Positions 1-10,628 of a stretch of DNA of 64,000 nucleotides are shown here, piece by piece. A model generated the notes under the pieces. It was not told where the DNA came from and did no database searches. It worked only from the letters and a program-made list of their open reading frames with translations. A program made the position numbers and the translations under genes. The stretch is from assembly GCA_026119855.1 (NCBI GenBank), contig JAOWBW010000249.1:620001-684000 (forward strand). Reading direction: 5' to 3'. Every line of letters starts with the position of its first letter. Position 1 is the first letter of the stretch. The DNA comes from Campanula takesimana (Eukaryota > Streptophyta > Magnoliopsida > Asterales > Campanulaceae).

Positions 1-341
1 ACTTCATTTAGGGACCACACCCTTTCAAGCTTTAGTAATGTTAATTTACCATTTTTCCCATCATAAATAGATAAATTACATTTCAGGAATTCTACACTTT
101 TATTTACTACACTTTATATTAATATTATAATCATGATTTCATAAATGCAAGCCATGTTCTAACATTTAAAACTTAATTTCAGCCTTGATCCCGTAAATAA
201 TTATTTTCATGTAACTAGTTACAAAATGTCAACAAGATCTATGCATTTATTTTTTTCTTTTTTCTTTGAGAAACCAATCTATGTACTTGTTCTTGACTCA
301 GCGAGTGTATCTTTTTTCATTAATGACCTCCTTATATGTGT

Positions 342-782
342 TGTTGGGACCGCGACTACCCCACCACTCCACATTAGTATTAGTATGATGTTGTTCGCTT
401 TAGGCCTAGCCCGCACGAATTTGTTTTTGGATCATCTCCCAAAAGACTTCATACTAATGAAGTGTGTGGAAATCTTTTTATACTAAGCAAACCTCCTCTC
501 AGACCAAGGACCATCTCCACCGAAGTTTACTTGTACCGCCGCTCTATTCGCGAGGTCACACCAAAGGAAATCCCATATATTTCACACACGTGGTCCACTA
601 CGCGTCGGGTCCATCTACCAACCTGGGTTCTGATACTAGTTGTTGGAACCGTGACCACTCCACCACTCCACATTAGTATAATATTGTCTGCTTTAGGCTC
701 AGCCCACACAGATTTGTTTTTGGGTCATCTCCCAAAAGACCTCATACTAATGAAATGTGTGGACACCTTTTTGCACTAAGCA
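342..782 (-). mobile_element. TRIM (terminal-repeat retrotransposon in miniature)
   Basis: Two direct repeats, 342-489 and 641-782 (about 148 and 142 bp), both begin TGTTGG and end ACTAAGCA, so each has TG..CA ends. Read on the minus strand, the inner side of the right repeat is followed by a sequence close to the initiator-Met-tRNA primer site (626-640, plus strand GGTTCTGATACTAGT), and a purine-rich tract (plus strand CCTCCTCTC) precedes the left repeat. The 150-bp interior has no coding capacity. This is the LTR-PBS-PPT-LTR layout of a TRIM. I could not find matching 5-bp target duplications, so the outer ends are approximate. Confidence 0.65.
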
Positions 783-1100
783 ATTTTTCTTTCAATTGTC
801 GATGTGTGACTTGGGTTGACACCGTAACAATGTGGGCAAATGCAAATGGTAGGAAAACATAACTTCTATCTTGACCCCAGTGTCAATAGAAAGAAGTACA
901 AGGCATATTGTTAAATGTTGTAAACTTTGAGGGGCCACATAGTGCAATTAACACTAAATTATTTATCACTCCCACTTCATGACTGCTTATATTCTCCCCC
1001 TCCCATGAAACCAATTGAGTGAAGAAAGAGATGAAGGAAGAAGAAGGTACTCTTCTCCCCTAATCCTTCTCCCTCCCTCTCTCCCCCCTCCCTTTTCTCC

Positions 1101-1137
<37 letters not shown>

Positions 1138-1386
1138 GGCACACACAGATTCACAAATCTCTTTATATATGTACATACACATCATCTCAATTTCAGTTTT
1201 TTCTTCTAAAAGTTCAAGAACCCATCACAAATTCTGCATAAATCTCACTAAAGAAATGATCTTTACCCAAAATATTGACATATAATTTTGTGGGTCTCAT
1301 CATTGATTGAATTTTGGGGGTGGGTGGGGGAGAAAAAGAATCATAAACAGGGATATAAAAGAAAAAAAAAAGAAATCTGTCTAGAA
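783..1386 (+). promoter_or_regulatory. Upstream region and leader of the FLZ gene
   Basis: No coding sequence is visible. A pyrimidine-rich stretch from about 1030 culminates in a (CT)n microsatellite at 1104-1132, a common feature of plant 5' leaders. An in-frame ATG at 1288 could extend the reading frame by 33 codons, but the added residues resemble no FLZ protein, and the ATG at 1387 gives the expected N terminus. No TATA box could be assigned with confidence. Confidence 0.4.
1104..1132. repeat. (CT)n microsatellite in the FLZ leader
   Basis: About 14 CT dinucleotides in a row inside a longer pyrimidine-rich tract, roughly 255 bp upstream of the FLZ start codon. Such tracts in plant 5' UTRs are usually length-polymorphic. 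Confidence 0.9.
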
Positions 1387-3959
1387 ATGGCAGAATTGAA
1401 GGGAAACAAGAAACGGCTGACAATTAACCTCTCCTTCTTCACACCCAATGATCATCATCATCATCATCATCATAATAATCAGACCAGCAACAATAACACT
1501 AACACCCCTTCAAAAAAGTCCTCATCTTCAACTAAGTCCCCAAAGAACTTTGAAGAGCCAAATGGGGTTGTGGGTCTTGGAATTGTGGCGGCCTTGAACA
1601 ATGAATTGGATTATCAATCCCATGATCCAATTCTTTCATCCAAATCCAGTAGTAGAAACGCAATCTTTGGCGTTTCACCTAGATCCAGTCCAATCCCAAT
1701 TTTCAGTAAGGGTTCTAAAGAAGAAGAACAAGTGCCCGATTCCCAAGAAATTGAGATGTCTGAGGATTACACATGTGTGATTAAGCATGTTGGGAAGAAT
1801 TTGATCCAGAAAATGGAGTATTTTGATGGGAAATTGGGTGGAATTAGTGGGCCCAAAAGGGTGTTTTGTGCAGCTTCTCCACCTGTGGTTATGGGGAAGG
1901 TGTTTCACAGTGAGGATTTCTTGAGTTGTTGCTATCTTTGCAAGAAGAAGCTTCTTGGGCTGGACATTTTCATGTACAGGTATGTGAATGAATTTCTCAC
2001 ATTTACGTCTTTCTGGCTTGTTTTGATTTTGGTTATTGATGTTCATATGATCTTGTGCTTTATTAGATCTTGGTGGATATTGGTGTTTCGCAATTGCGTG
2101 TGTGTGTGTGTACATGAGGGCTTATTTGTTAAATTTGAATGTTGTTTTGATTGCAAAGATTGTGTTCTGGGATCTGGAATTTGAAGGGTTATAATGATGA
2201 GTTGCTTGAATTCTTGTTAATTCATGTTAGACACTCACTCCGTCCCAAAATGAATGACTGAATTTGCTCTTGATCAAGAGTAAATTCGGTCATTCATATT
2301 GGGACGGAGGTAGTAGTAGTTTATGTAAGTTATATTATTCTGAGGGTGAGATACTGAGATCAGATCAAGGATGATGGTTAATTGGCTCTCATGGTGAATT
2401 TTTTAAACAACAGATTACTACGGCTCTTTGGAATGTAGTAATCAGTCATGTGGGATGGTTGTGGGGTCAGGGGACTGGTTGTTACATATAGCAGCTGGAT
2501 GATTTCCATTTTCTCGATTTGATCTTGTTTTTCTTAAGAACAGCCATGTATTATTTGTAATATTTGGTTCTAGATCCAACCAGGAGCTCAGTTGATGCGT
2601 CTGATATTTAATTCCGATTGATTTTGACGAGCATTTAGATCTATCGCTTGATGACTAGAAAGATGTTAACTTTTTCAGTTACATAACGAGTATCTTTGAA
2701 AGTTATCAAATTACCAATTTTATGTCAGATATGAAATTAGGAAATCTTTCTACTGTCTTTATGAGAATTTTGACCAAGTACTTAAAAAGGAGTTTCATCT
2801 TTCAGACAATGACCTTATGGCATTTATTAAGGCTTATTTTCTTGCTTAATCAGTTAGATGTAACACTCCAAGATTTGTCGGAAGTTCCAAATCTGTTTAG
2901 GTTTGGTTAACTTTATCTTCTGCCATTGCTTAGACACTTTTCTAACAGCCTTCTTGGGATCCGGGGCATGTGCAGTCCGTCAGTACAAAAGTCGAATTCT
3001 TACCGCAGATGAGTTATTTTATAGTAACATCTTTTAGTACGTGTGTTACATTTTACCGGGGAAGAGTAAAAACGAATTGCATGTTTTATTGCATAATAAC
3101 ATGAGTAACATTTAATAATAAAATAAATTACATCGCAATTCGACTGATGTACAGTCGGACTGCACATGCTCCTTCCTAATTCGTTTTGCTTGTAAAACAA
3201 AGAGAGGACTTTATGTAAATCACCCTCTTGCTAGTGTTTGGCATCCATCCAAACAGAAGCCTCTCGGCTCTCATTATCACAATTAATTATCTTCCTAATT
3301 CCTCATTTGATCTCCGTGTCTAGTTGTCAGCATTGAGTTTCTTTTATTATTCACATTAAGGAAATATTTGGGGTAGTAATAAAGTCATTTGCATTTTGCA
3401 ATTTGTTTAAGAAATTCTCTGACTCTCTATTCTTAGTAAATCTTTTGTTTTAGGCGTAAACTTAAAGTATCTGCAAACTTTCGGTGTTCTGTTTTTCTTT
3501 ACGAGTTCCCTTGTTGGCATAATTTATGGTGCAAGCAATATCTTTTTATTCTAGATTTTGGTCTTCTCTTGCCAATGTCAATGGCTTGTATTGTAAACTA
3601 ATATCAGCATATTGTTCATGCTTACGAATCATCGTCAGATGTTACTGTCAGATTATTTCCTGAATGATTACTTAATCGTAACGGAAAACCAACAATTATT
3701 AAGATACATCAATTACTAATCATTGTCAGAAATTTTTATTTCATTTTTTCTTGAAAGATTTTTTTTTTGGGGTGAATGTTTATTGTGGTGCAGAGGAGAG
3801 AAGGCGTTTTGTAGCGTGGAGTGTCGCTACAAACAGATGTCAGTTGATGAACGTAAAGAAAAGCGTGGTGGTTCTGGCGTGATGAAGCCACTTGATCAGT
3901 ATTCCGTCTCCCCTTGCTCAGGCCCGATGCAGTTTCTCACTGGTGTCGCTGCTGCCTGA
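1387..3959 (+). CDS. FCS-like zinc finger (FLZ, DUF581) protein
   Basis: Two exons, 1387-1979 and 3794-3959, join in phase 2 across a GT-AG intron to give 252 aa. The start is the ATG at 1387, followed by MAELKGNKKRLTINLSFFT, a typical FLZ-family N terminus. A CAT run encodes seven His near residues 23-29, followed by an Asn/Ser-rich low-complexity stretch. The FLZ domain lies at about residues 178-216: FLSCCYLCKKKL, then DIFMYR, then the FCS signature in AFCSVECR after the splice. The likely zinc ligands are Cys182, Cys185, Cys204 and Cys208. FLZ proteins are plant-specific scaffolds known to bind SnRK1 kinase subunits in energy and ABA signalling; that role is inferred from the family. The intron cuts the zinc finger between its two Cys pairs. 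Confidence 0.9.
2238..2309. mobile_element. 72-bp hairpin MITE in the FLZ intron
   Basis: Near-perfect inverted repeat with arms starting CTCCGTCCCAAAATGAATGA and ending TTGGGACGGAG; only a few bases separate them. The ends are those of the Stowaway-type MITEs elsewhere in the window. The interior is essentially gone, leaving two arms of about 35 bp. Confidence 0.75.
2963..3172. mobile_element. MITE with about 38-bp TIRs in the FLZ intron
   Basis: The left end starts GGGGCATGTGCAGTCCG and the right end, reverse-complemented, starts GGAGCATGTGCAGTCCG. Similarity runs for nearly 40 bp and breaks down in the AT-rich middle. No coding capacity and no clear target duplication, so the superfamily is unassigned. 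Confidence 0.7.
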
Positions 3960-4555
3960 CAATTTTCGTATCATAAAGACGCGATATATAACTATATATA
4001 TATATATGTGTGTGAGGGAAGTTCCAATAAGAAACAACCAAATAAGGAATGGCTGTTACCAGTATAAAGAACAATGGAGATTTATATCTATATCTATATA
4101 TATGGAGAGCAAGAAAAGTTTTGCAAGGTTAGAGATGAAATTAGAGGGAAATTATGATTATGATGACCTTGTTTTGCAGTTTAACATTGTATCTGTTTAT
4201 GCCTATCTTTTGACCTGTGAGTGGTTTTGGTTTTTATATACTTATGAAATTCAGAAAATTTTAGGGGAAACTAGTCGGGTTTAAGGGTAATATTAATATT
4301 AAAAAGTTGACTTTTTATAACTTATGGAGAAACTAGTTTCCCCAAAACCTACTCTATAAAATTACGCCTGTCTGAGTTTCGAAGAACTTTAAAATGATAT
4401 TAGTACTTTATTTTTCAATCGAATCAATATACATTGATTGTCCCAAAAATTTACTTGGCTTAAACAAATGTATAGAAAAATGAAACATGTTTAATGTTTT
4501 CAACACCAATTAATTAATAAATGCTAACTAAGATTTTGTGAAAAAATTGTGCCTT
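3960..4555. other. FLZ 3' flank and AT-rich spacer
   Basis: Probable 3' UTR of the FLZ gene followed by AT-rich spacer. A (TA)n-rich stretch lies at 3984-4006. No gene, RNA or bounded mobile element was recognised. Confidence 0.4.
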
Positions 4556-4560
4556 AACAT

Positions 4561-5048
4561 TGTTGGGAATTTAGTGGTACCCCGTTGCAATCTAGATAAA
4601 GAACGCAAATCCACAAGCACAATAATGGAAGAATCACACACACAAGAACACAAGAATTGTTTACCCGGTTCGTTCAACACATGAACTACGTCCGGGGGCA
4701 ATTGTCAAGCCAATATATTATTAATCACACCTTAATAATTTGCTACAATGTGTCCTAGGTCGTGGCTATGCTTATATAGCAGTACAAGAAAGATCTAAAT
4801 CAAATTAAGAAGAGATTGAGTCAAAATAGGAAACAAATCAGCCCAGCCGGCATACCAGGCGCCCGCTCGAATTAATATCCATGCAAACCAACCTTTCTGC
4901 CCAAATGAGCGCCCGCCTGGTCACCACCAGGCGCCCGCCTGCTTCTCCGCCCAGAAGTTCTCCTCCGGTTTGAACTCCTTCTTGATCTCACCAACTCCCC
5001 CGACTTAGACTCCTTTTCTTCCTTGTAGTTTAGGATCCAATCCCAACA
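4561..5048 (-). repeat. 3' LTR of the compact Copia element
   Basis: Direct copy of 6713-7219. It holds a GC-rich island (4850-4970) with repeated GGCGCCCGC motifs, including an inverted pair CGCCTGGT / ACCAGGCG able to form a short hairpin. The 5' LTR has one extra 22-bp copy of this motif block. Confidence 0.9.
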
Positions 5049-5170
5049 ATCTCCCACCTGGAGACTAAACTCGTAAGCATAGAAACACCCATCAACTCCC
5101 ACCACGGAGTGAACACCTTTGAACACATTTTACCCCCCCTATATTGGCTTGACATTACCGAGCCTCCCGC

Positions 5171-6619
5171 TCAAGTACTAAGGCGAGTTGAAACCAAGCG
5201 ACGTTTCAACCTCTCCGTGTTAGATAGTTCTTGCCTCCCCAAATCAGCTTCTACCTTGATTTCTCTCCGCAAGTCTAACTTCGCCTTCTCCCTCCAGACC
5301 CACCTTCCTCGCAATGCTTCCCCTTGAAACATGGACACACCTTGTTTCTTGCATCGTCTTCTCTTGGTCTGAACACACTCTTTGTTAGGGCACTTGGACT
5401 TCCACACCGCGTTGATCAACCTTGTGTCCTTCTCCCCCCTAACATACCGTTTCTTGATGTCTCTCCTTTCTACACCAATAGACCGGTTCTTTAGCCTCTT
5501 GCTCCCACCCAAGCGAATGTCGACATTGTAGGTAGAGTACAACATCTTCTCCTTAGCCCCACGAGCTATCACCTTAGCTCCTTTTGTGATTTCCCAAGAC
5601 CCACCCATGAAGGTCACACCATACCCTTCATCATCAAGTTGTCCAACAGAAATCACCCTCCTCCTCAAGTCCGGAACATGCATCACATCGTGCAATTGTA
5701 AAATAGCCCCGTTAGGTGTCTTCATCATCATATCCCCTTTACCTTTGATCTTCAAAGGTTGATCATCACCAAGATAGACAACCCCAAAATCTCCAGTTTT
5801 ATACCGCTCCATTGTTTCTGCATCCCCACTAGCATGACAAGAAGCTCCGGAATCCAACACCCAATCTTTACCTGACTGCTCCTCTCCTAGGATTAATACA
5901 TCTCCATCATCCACCACGTGTGCATCACCATCCTTATCCGGACAGTCATAACTGATATGACCCATCGTGCCACAATTGTAGCACTTGACCGGCTTTTTCC
6001 CCTTTTTCGGTCTTCCCCTTCCCCTATTTCTCTCAACCCTAAGTGCAGCCCCATCTGCGGAAGATTCTCCCCTTTTCTCTTTCCTTCTCAACTCCTCTTG
6101 AAGGATGAGATCTCGAACTTCCGTATACACCAATGGTGTTTTCGACGTACTAATCGTTGTGACAGTTACCTCCCAACTATCTGGCAACGATTTTGGTAGA
6201 AAACATGCTAACACTTCATCGGAGAAAGTAATATCAACACTTTTCAATTGGTCCACCATACCTTTGAAACTGCCGATATGACTCGCTGCTGTCTGCCCCT
6301 CTGACATCTTCGTATTCGCAAACCTCTTTATCAAATGCACCTTATTGATATTCGACGGCTTCGCATACATGTCTGACAGCATTTGTAGCAACCCCGCCGT
6401 TGTCTTGGCCTCCATTGCGTTCCGTGCAACGTCGTCGGTTAGAGCGCTCCTCACCGCTCCTAACGCCTTCCGATCTAACGTCTCCCAATCCCCTTGTGAC
6501 ATGTCTTCGGGTTTTGCACCTAAGGGTTTATGAAGATCCTTACAATAAAGGTAATCTTCAACCCTTGTCCTCCAAAACGTGAAATTCACACCGTTGAATT
6601 TCTCGATTGAGTTCTTCAT
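5171..6619 (-). CDS. Copia Gag-protease polyprotein, pol missing
   Basis: A long uninterrupted ORF; the methionine at 6619 (MKNSIEKFNGVNFTFWR) fits Copia Gag N termini better than the in-frame methionine 16 codons upstream. Order: Gag capsid-like region; basic linker; CCHC zinc knuckle (CYNCGTMGHISYDC); aspartic protease active site (WVLDSGASCHASGD). After the sequence MLYSTYN the similarity to Copia pol stops; the last 120 or so residues are Lys/Arg-rich and look like read-through of non-coding 3' sequence. Gag would form particles and the protease would mature them, but nothing here could copy or integrate DNA. The open frame despite about 2% LTR divergence suggests it may still have been functional when it inserted. 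Confidence 0.85.
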   Translation of the reverse strand: MKNSIEKFNGVNFTFWRTRVEDYLYCKDLHKPLGAKPEDMSQGDWETLDRKALGAVRSALTDDVARNAMEAKTTAGLLQMLSDMYAKPSNINKVHLIKRFANTKMSEGQTAASHIGSFKGMVDQLKSVDITFSDEVLACFLPKSLPDSWEVTVTTISTSKTPLVYTEVRDLILQEELRRKEKRGESSADGAALRVERNRGRGRPKKGKKPVKCYNCGTMGHISYDCPDKDGDAHVVDDGDVLILGEEQSGKDWVLDSGASCHASGDAETMERYKTGDFGVVYLGDDQPLKIKGKGDMMMKTPNGAILQLHDVMHVPDLRRRVISVGQLDDEGYGVTFMGGSWEITKGAKVIARGAKEKMLYSTYNVDIRLGGSKRLKNRSIGVERRDIKKRYVRGEKDTRLINAVWKSKCPNKECVQTKRRRCKKQGVSMFQGEALRGRWVWREKAKLDLRREIKVEADLGRQELSNTERLKRRLVSTRLST

Positions 6620-6712
6620 CTTGATTGCTTCACAAAGTCCCCAAGAACGTGATTCAAAATTAATCAACTAATGAAACTTTGAATCCTCCTAACCAAAGCT
6701 CTTGATACCAGT

Positions 6713-7219
6713 TGTTGGGAATTTAGTGGTACCCCGTTGCAATCTAGATAATGAACACAAACCCACAAGCACAATAATGGAAGAATCACACACACAAGAA
6801 CACAAGAATTGTTTACCCGGTTCGTTCAACACATGAACTACGTCCGGGGGCAATTGCCAAGCCAATATATTATTAATCACACCTTAATAATTTGCTACAA
6901 TGTGTCCTAGGTCGTGGCTATGCTTATATAGCAGTACAAGGAAGATCTAAATCAAATTAAGAAGAGATTGAGTCAAAATAGGAAACAAATCAGCCCAGCC
7001 GGCATACCAGGCGCACGCTCACCCCTTACCAGGCGCCCGCTCGAATTAATATCCATGCGGACCAACCTTTCTGCCCAAATGAGCGCCCGCCTAGTCACCA
7101 CCAGGCGCCCGCCTGCTTCTCCGCCCAGAAGTTCTCCTCCGGTTTGAACTCCATCTCACCAACTCCCCCGACTTAGACTCCTTTTCTTTCTTGTAGTTTA
7201 GGATCCAATCCCAACAACA
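6713..7219 (-). repeat. 5' LTR of the compact Copia element
   Basis: Begins TGTTGTTGGGATTGG on the minus strand and ends CCCAACA at 6713, next to the primer-binding site. It would supply promoter and 5' leader for the gag-protease ORF. Confidence 0.9.
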
Positions 7220-7224
7220 AACAT

Positions 7225-8648
7225 TGCTAAAAAAAAATCATAAAATTTGGTTACAAACACGTGCCATTAATTGATGGGATGTTATGATGCCTGTAGAACA
7301 TTCATTAAAGGGTGCTACTATTTGCACATCTTTTTTGTGCAAACAACCTTGAGAGTAGTAAAAACCTTTTAAAACTACTTTTTGAAGTGAAAACCTATTT
7401 AACTAGGCTGTAGAGGTAATGACTAATCCTAAAATTCTCACTAAATATTTTCTCCCGATTTTTGTTACTCTCTACCTACCTGATGTCTTTTTATTTTACC
7501 AACTACTTTCTTACAAAAAGTTACTTTTATGTTTTTCCTTTAGAATCAACTACTTATTACTTGTATAAATATTTATTATACTCACAATAATAGTTATTTT
7601 TTTTAATTGAAGTTATTGGTTAAATGTAATTAAATTGACTCAAATCTCACTATGAGAAGCAATCTCTTTATGAAATTATTAACTGGGATCCGCATAAAAT
7701 TAACTCGTACTCCTTCCGTTTTATATCAATATGAACAAATTGGTGTATGCATGTGAATTAAGTTTTAAAAAGTTTTAAAAAGTAAGTGATTTATAATTTT
7801 TCTTCTAAGAAACAAGTAAAAAAACGAATATTATGATGATTTCCATTAATGGATAACAAAATATTTATGTGGACAAGTTAATATATAATACTTTCAAAAT
7901 AAAATTTTAGAACCAAATTATATGTTTAAGTTAAAGAATGATACATCATAAGATAAAAAAAAGATTGTACAATTTGTTGCAGTTAAACATTTGAAATTAC
8001 ATTTAAAATGATTACGAAGTAACTAATTTATAACACAAAATGAAAAATGATGAATAGTGTTTTGATAACTTCATCCTTCTAATCTTTTTATATTTATAAA
8101 AAATTACTTAATAACTTATTTTTTGCTTACTTGCAATATAAATATTATTTTAAAATATTTAGATTCTCAACCCACTTCCAATATTACTGTATTCTATTGT
8201 TTCTGTAATAAGCGTGACAATCAAAGTCAGACTTTTACTTTGATACACAAAGGGAGTATATTTAATGATGTTTAACAATAAATATTGCACCTTGTTTTCT
8301 TGGCTAACTTGTATAAATTAATATTTTATAATATTTCATTTAATTTTAAAAAATATACTACTTCTGTCCTTAAATGAGTGTCCAAATTTCATTTTAAGGG
8401 ACATAACTTTCGGTACAATTTGGTGGCAAATTTTTATGTATAATCTTGTAATACTCTTTCATTTCGTTTTGCATGTATAAAGAGACCAGTGAAAAAAATT
8501 ACAAAAAAAAAAAATTAGGGACAAAGTTATGGTAAAAAAAGACATTCATTTTGAAAAAAAAAATCTTGAAAATAGACACTAATTTTGGAACAGAGGGAGT
8601 AATATTTCTATTAACACCCTAATAATTATTCTTAAATTATCATGAAAA
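7225..8648. other. AT-rich spacer with decayed MITEs
   Basis: No gene was recognised. 7709-8263 begins ACTCCTTCCGTTTTATAT and ends ACAAAGGGAGTA, suggesting an enlarged or nested Stowaway-type element. A clearer MITE is at 8358-8602. The rest is AT-rich without visible structure. Confidence 0.4.
8358..8602. mobile_element. Stowaway-type MITE
   Basis: Ends CTTCTGTCCTTAAATGAGTG and, inverted, TTTTGGAACAGAGGGAGTA, flanked by TA. About 245 bp, non-coding. Confidence 0.6.
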
Positions 8649-8657
8649 TATTTTTTA

Positions 8658-9911
8658 GGCAAAACTGCACTAAAAATCACTCAACTATGACCACTTTGGG
8701 TATTTGGTCACTAAACTAATTTCCTTTTGAAACAACACATTCAACTTATTTATTTTTGCATCCATAGTCACTATCACTAACCCCGTTAGTTTTTTGGCGT
8801 TAAATAGTCATGTGCCAATGCACATGACTTTTTTAAGGGTATTTTAGGTAGTTCACTTTAAGCTAGAATATAAATGTTAAACTTGTTTCAAATAAGTCCC
8901 TGATCAATTGTTTTTCACCACTTTAGCTATTGATGTTAAGGAAACTAAACAAATGCACCCACATTTGTTAAGTAGACTAACTCCCTCTCTTCATCTTCCC
9001 AATCACCGGTCAATCTCTGGCACCCACACGCCACTAGTCCGCGGTAAGCACCACCACAAACCCACCACTACCATCAACACCACCATAATTCCACCCCCAA
9101 TCACCAGCCATAATCATCAACACCACTAGCAACACATAAAATCAAAATAAAATCCAGATTCAAATCAAATCAACACACAAAATTTACAAATGAGAGAATG
9201 AATTTGCTTCCGATTGAAACCCAGCTGCCATCACCGCCCCTTCCGATTCTAAATCAGATTATTCCAGAAACCAGAACCCAATAAGAAATCAATAGAAAAA
9301 CCCCATGATTAAAATCACAACTGTGTTCTTCAATTTCCTGATTTCTATTTCAACCATGGACAATTCTTCAATTTTCAACTGGGTCTTCAATTTTCGGCTT
9401 CAGATCTAGGATTTAGAAGGGGAGGCGTGCAAAAAGGGGAACGAGGGTGGTGAGATTGTGGGTAGATTGGGGTCGATGTGGTGAGGGTGGAGGAGTGTGG
9501 CGGAGGTGACAGTGGGTGGAAAGGATTCATCAACAATGGTTGGTTTGGGTGGGGGATTGCAGAATGAAGAAGAAGAAAGGGGAGGGGTGTTTTAGATATT
9601 GGGGTTTTTCTTACTCTTTTTTCTTTTCTTTTTTTTTTTTTTTTCATTTTAAACCCTAAACTTTGTTTTTTAATTCATTAAGCTGGACAATTTGTTTCCC
9701 ATTCTTTTGACAAAACTAACTGAACTACCCTTTAAAATATTGTCACATGCATGGCACATGACTATTTAACGCCAAAAAACTAACGGGGTTAGTGATAGTG
9801 ACTATGGATGCAAAAATAAATAAGTTGGATGTGTTGTTTCAAAAGGAAATTAGTTTAGTGACCAAATACCCAAAGTGATCATAGATGAGTGATTTTTTGT
9901 GCAGTTTTGCC
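8658..9911. mobile_element. Long-TIR non-autonomous MULE-like element
   Basis: Terminal inverted repeats of about 170 bp (8658-8828 and 9740-9911) start GGCAAAACTGCAC on both ends. They are flanked by a perfect 9-bp duplication TATTTTTTA (8649-8657 and 9912-9920), the size typical of Mutator-like elements. The 0.9-kb interior has a C-rich and then a G-rich half and no recognisable transposase, so mobilisation would be in trans. Confidence 0.85.
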
Positions 9912-10214
9912 TATTTTTTATTTCAAATTCAATCAAATTAATAAAAACTTAAAATTCAATATTAAATATTTGTGAGGAGCATGGATTCTATTACCCTAGG
10001 TTTAGATTAGGATTCAAAGCTCAAATCCCGTAAATAAACAGTTTTGAAATACTAAAAGTACATACTTTTGGCATTAATGAATTCTTGGAAAAGAGGAATA
10101 GTTGTGTCAATAGAAATTTCATTGTGCAAATAGAAATTCCCTTCATTAAATTAACCAAACAATCAATAGTGAGTGTTTGTAACAATGTTTTCGGAGATAT
10201 TTTGTGCCCCTACC

Positions 10215-10296
10215 ACCGCTCCCTGAATCGTATTCATTGGGAACTGCAAATCAGTACCGCTCCCTGAATCGTATTCACTAGGAACTGCAAATCAGT
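10215..10296. repeat. Two tandem copies of a 41-bp unit
   Basis: Units 10215-10255 and 10256-10296 both start ACCGCTCCCTGAATCG and end GCAAATCAGT, with two mismatches between them. Confidence 0.9.
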
Positions 10297-10371
10297 CAAT
10301 AAGCAATTTTATGGTTACAAAAGAAGTTTACAAAATTATGGTTACAAATGCAGTTGACAATACACGATTAT

Positions 10372-10628
10372 ATACTCCATCCGCCCCTATTTACCTACAA
10401 AAATGAGGTTTTGCACAAAAATTAAGAAAATGATTGTAAAGTTGATGTGTTGCGAGTGTAGATAGTTGAGTGGGAGAGAGAAAAGTAAGTGGATAGTTGT
10501 TGTGAGTATGACAAGTGGGTCTCACTATTTAAAAAATGTTTAAAAGTTTCCTTTTTGGGATTTTGTAATGTAAATAGGGACACCAAAAATGGCAATTTTT
10601 GTAAGGTAAATAGGGACGGAGAGAGTAT
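10372..10628. mobile_element. Stowaway-type MITE
   Basis: Left end ACTCCATCCGCCCCTATTTA, right end TAAATAGGGACGGAGAGAGTA, TA-flanked, about 255 bp. It lies roughly 470 bp upstream of the PBA1 start codon. Confidence 0.7.

Larger units (their letters stand above)
4561..7219 (-). mobile_element. Compact Copia LTR element carrying only gag-protease
   Basis: LTRs lie at 4561-5048 (3' LTR) and 6713-7219 (5' LTR). The 5-bp target duplication AACAT flanks the element at 4556-4560 and 7220-7224. On the minus strand the 5' LTR is followed by a primer-binding site close to TGGTATCAAGAGC (plus strand 6698-6710), and a purine-rich tract precedes the 3' LTR (plus strand TCTCCCACCTGG at 5050-5061). Each LTR has a TATA-like CTATATAAGC on the minus strand. 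The LTRs differ by about ten substitutions plus two indels (22 and 6 bp). The 1.66-kb interior encodes gag-protease only; integrase, reverse transcriptase and RNase H are absent. This is a non-autonomous element that would need enzymes in trans. Confidence 0.9.

Noticed and set aside
1288..1386. Upstream in-frame ATG extending the FLZ protein
   Set aside because: The extension (MWVSSLIEFWGWVGEKK) has no family resemblance, and its DNA reads like a leader; the ATG at 1387 gives the conserved start.
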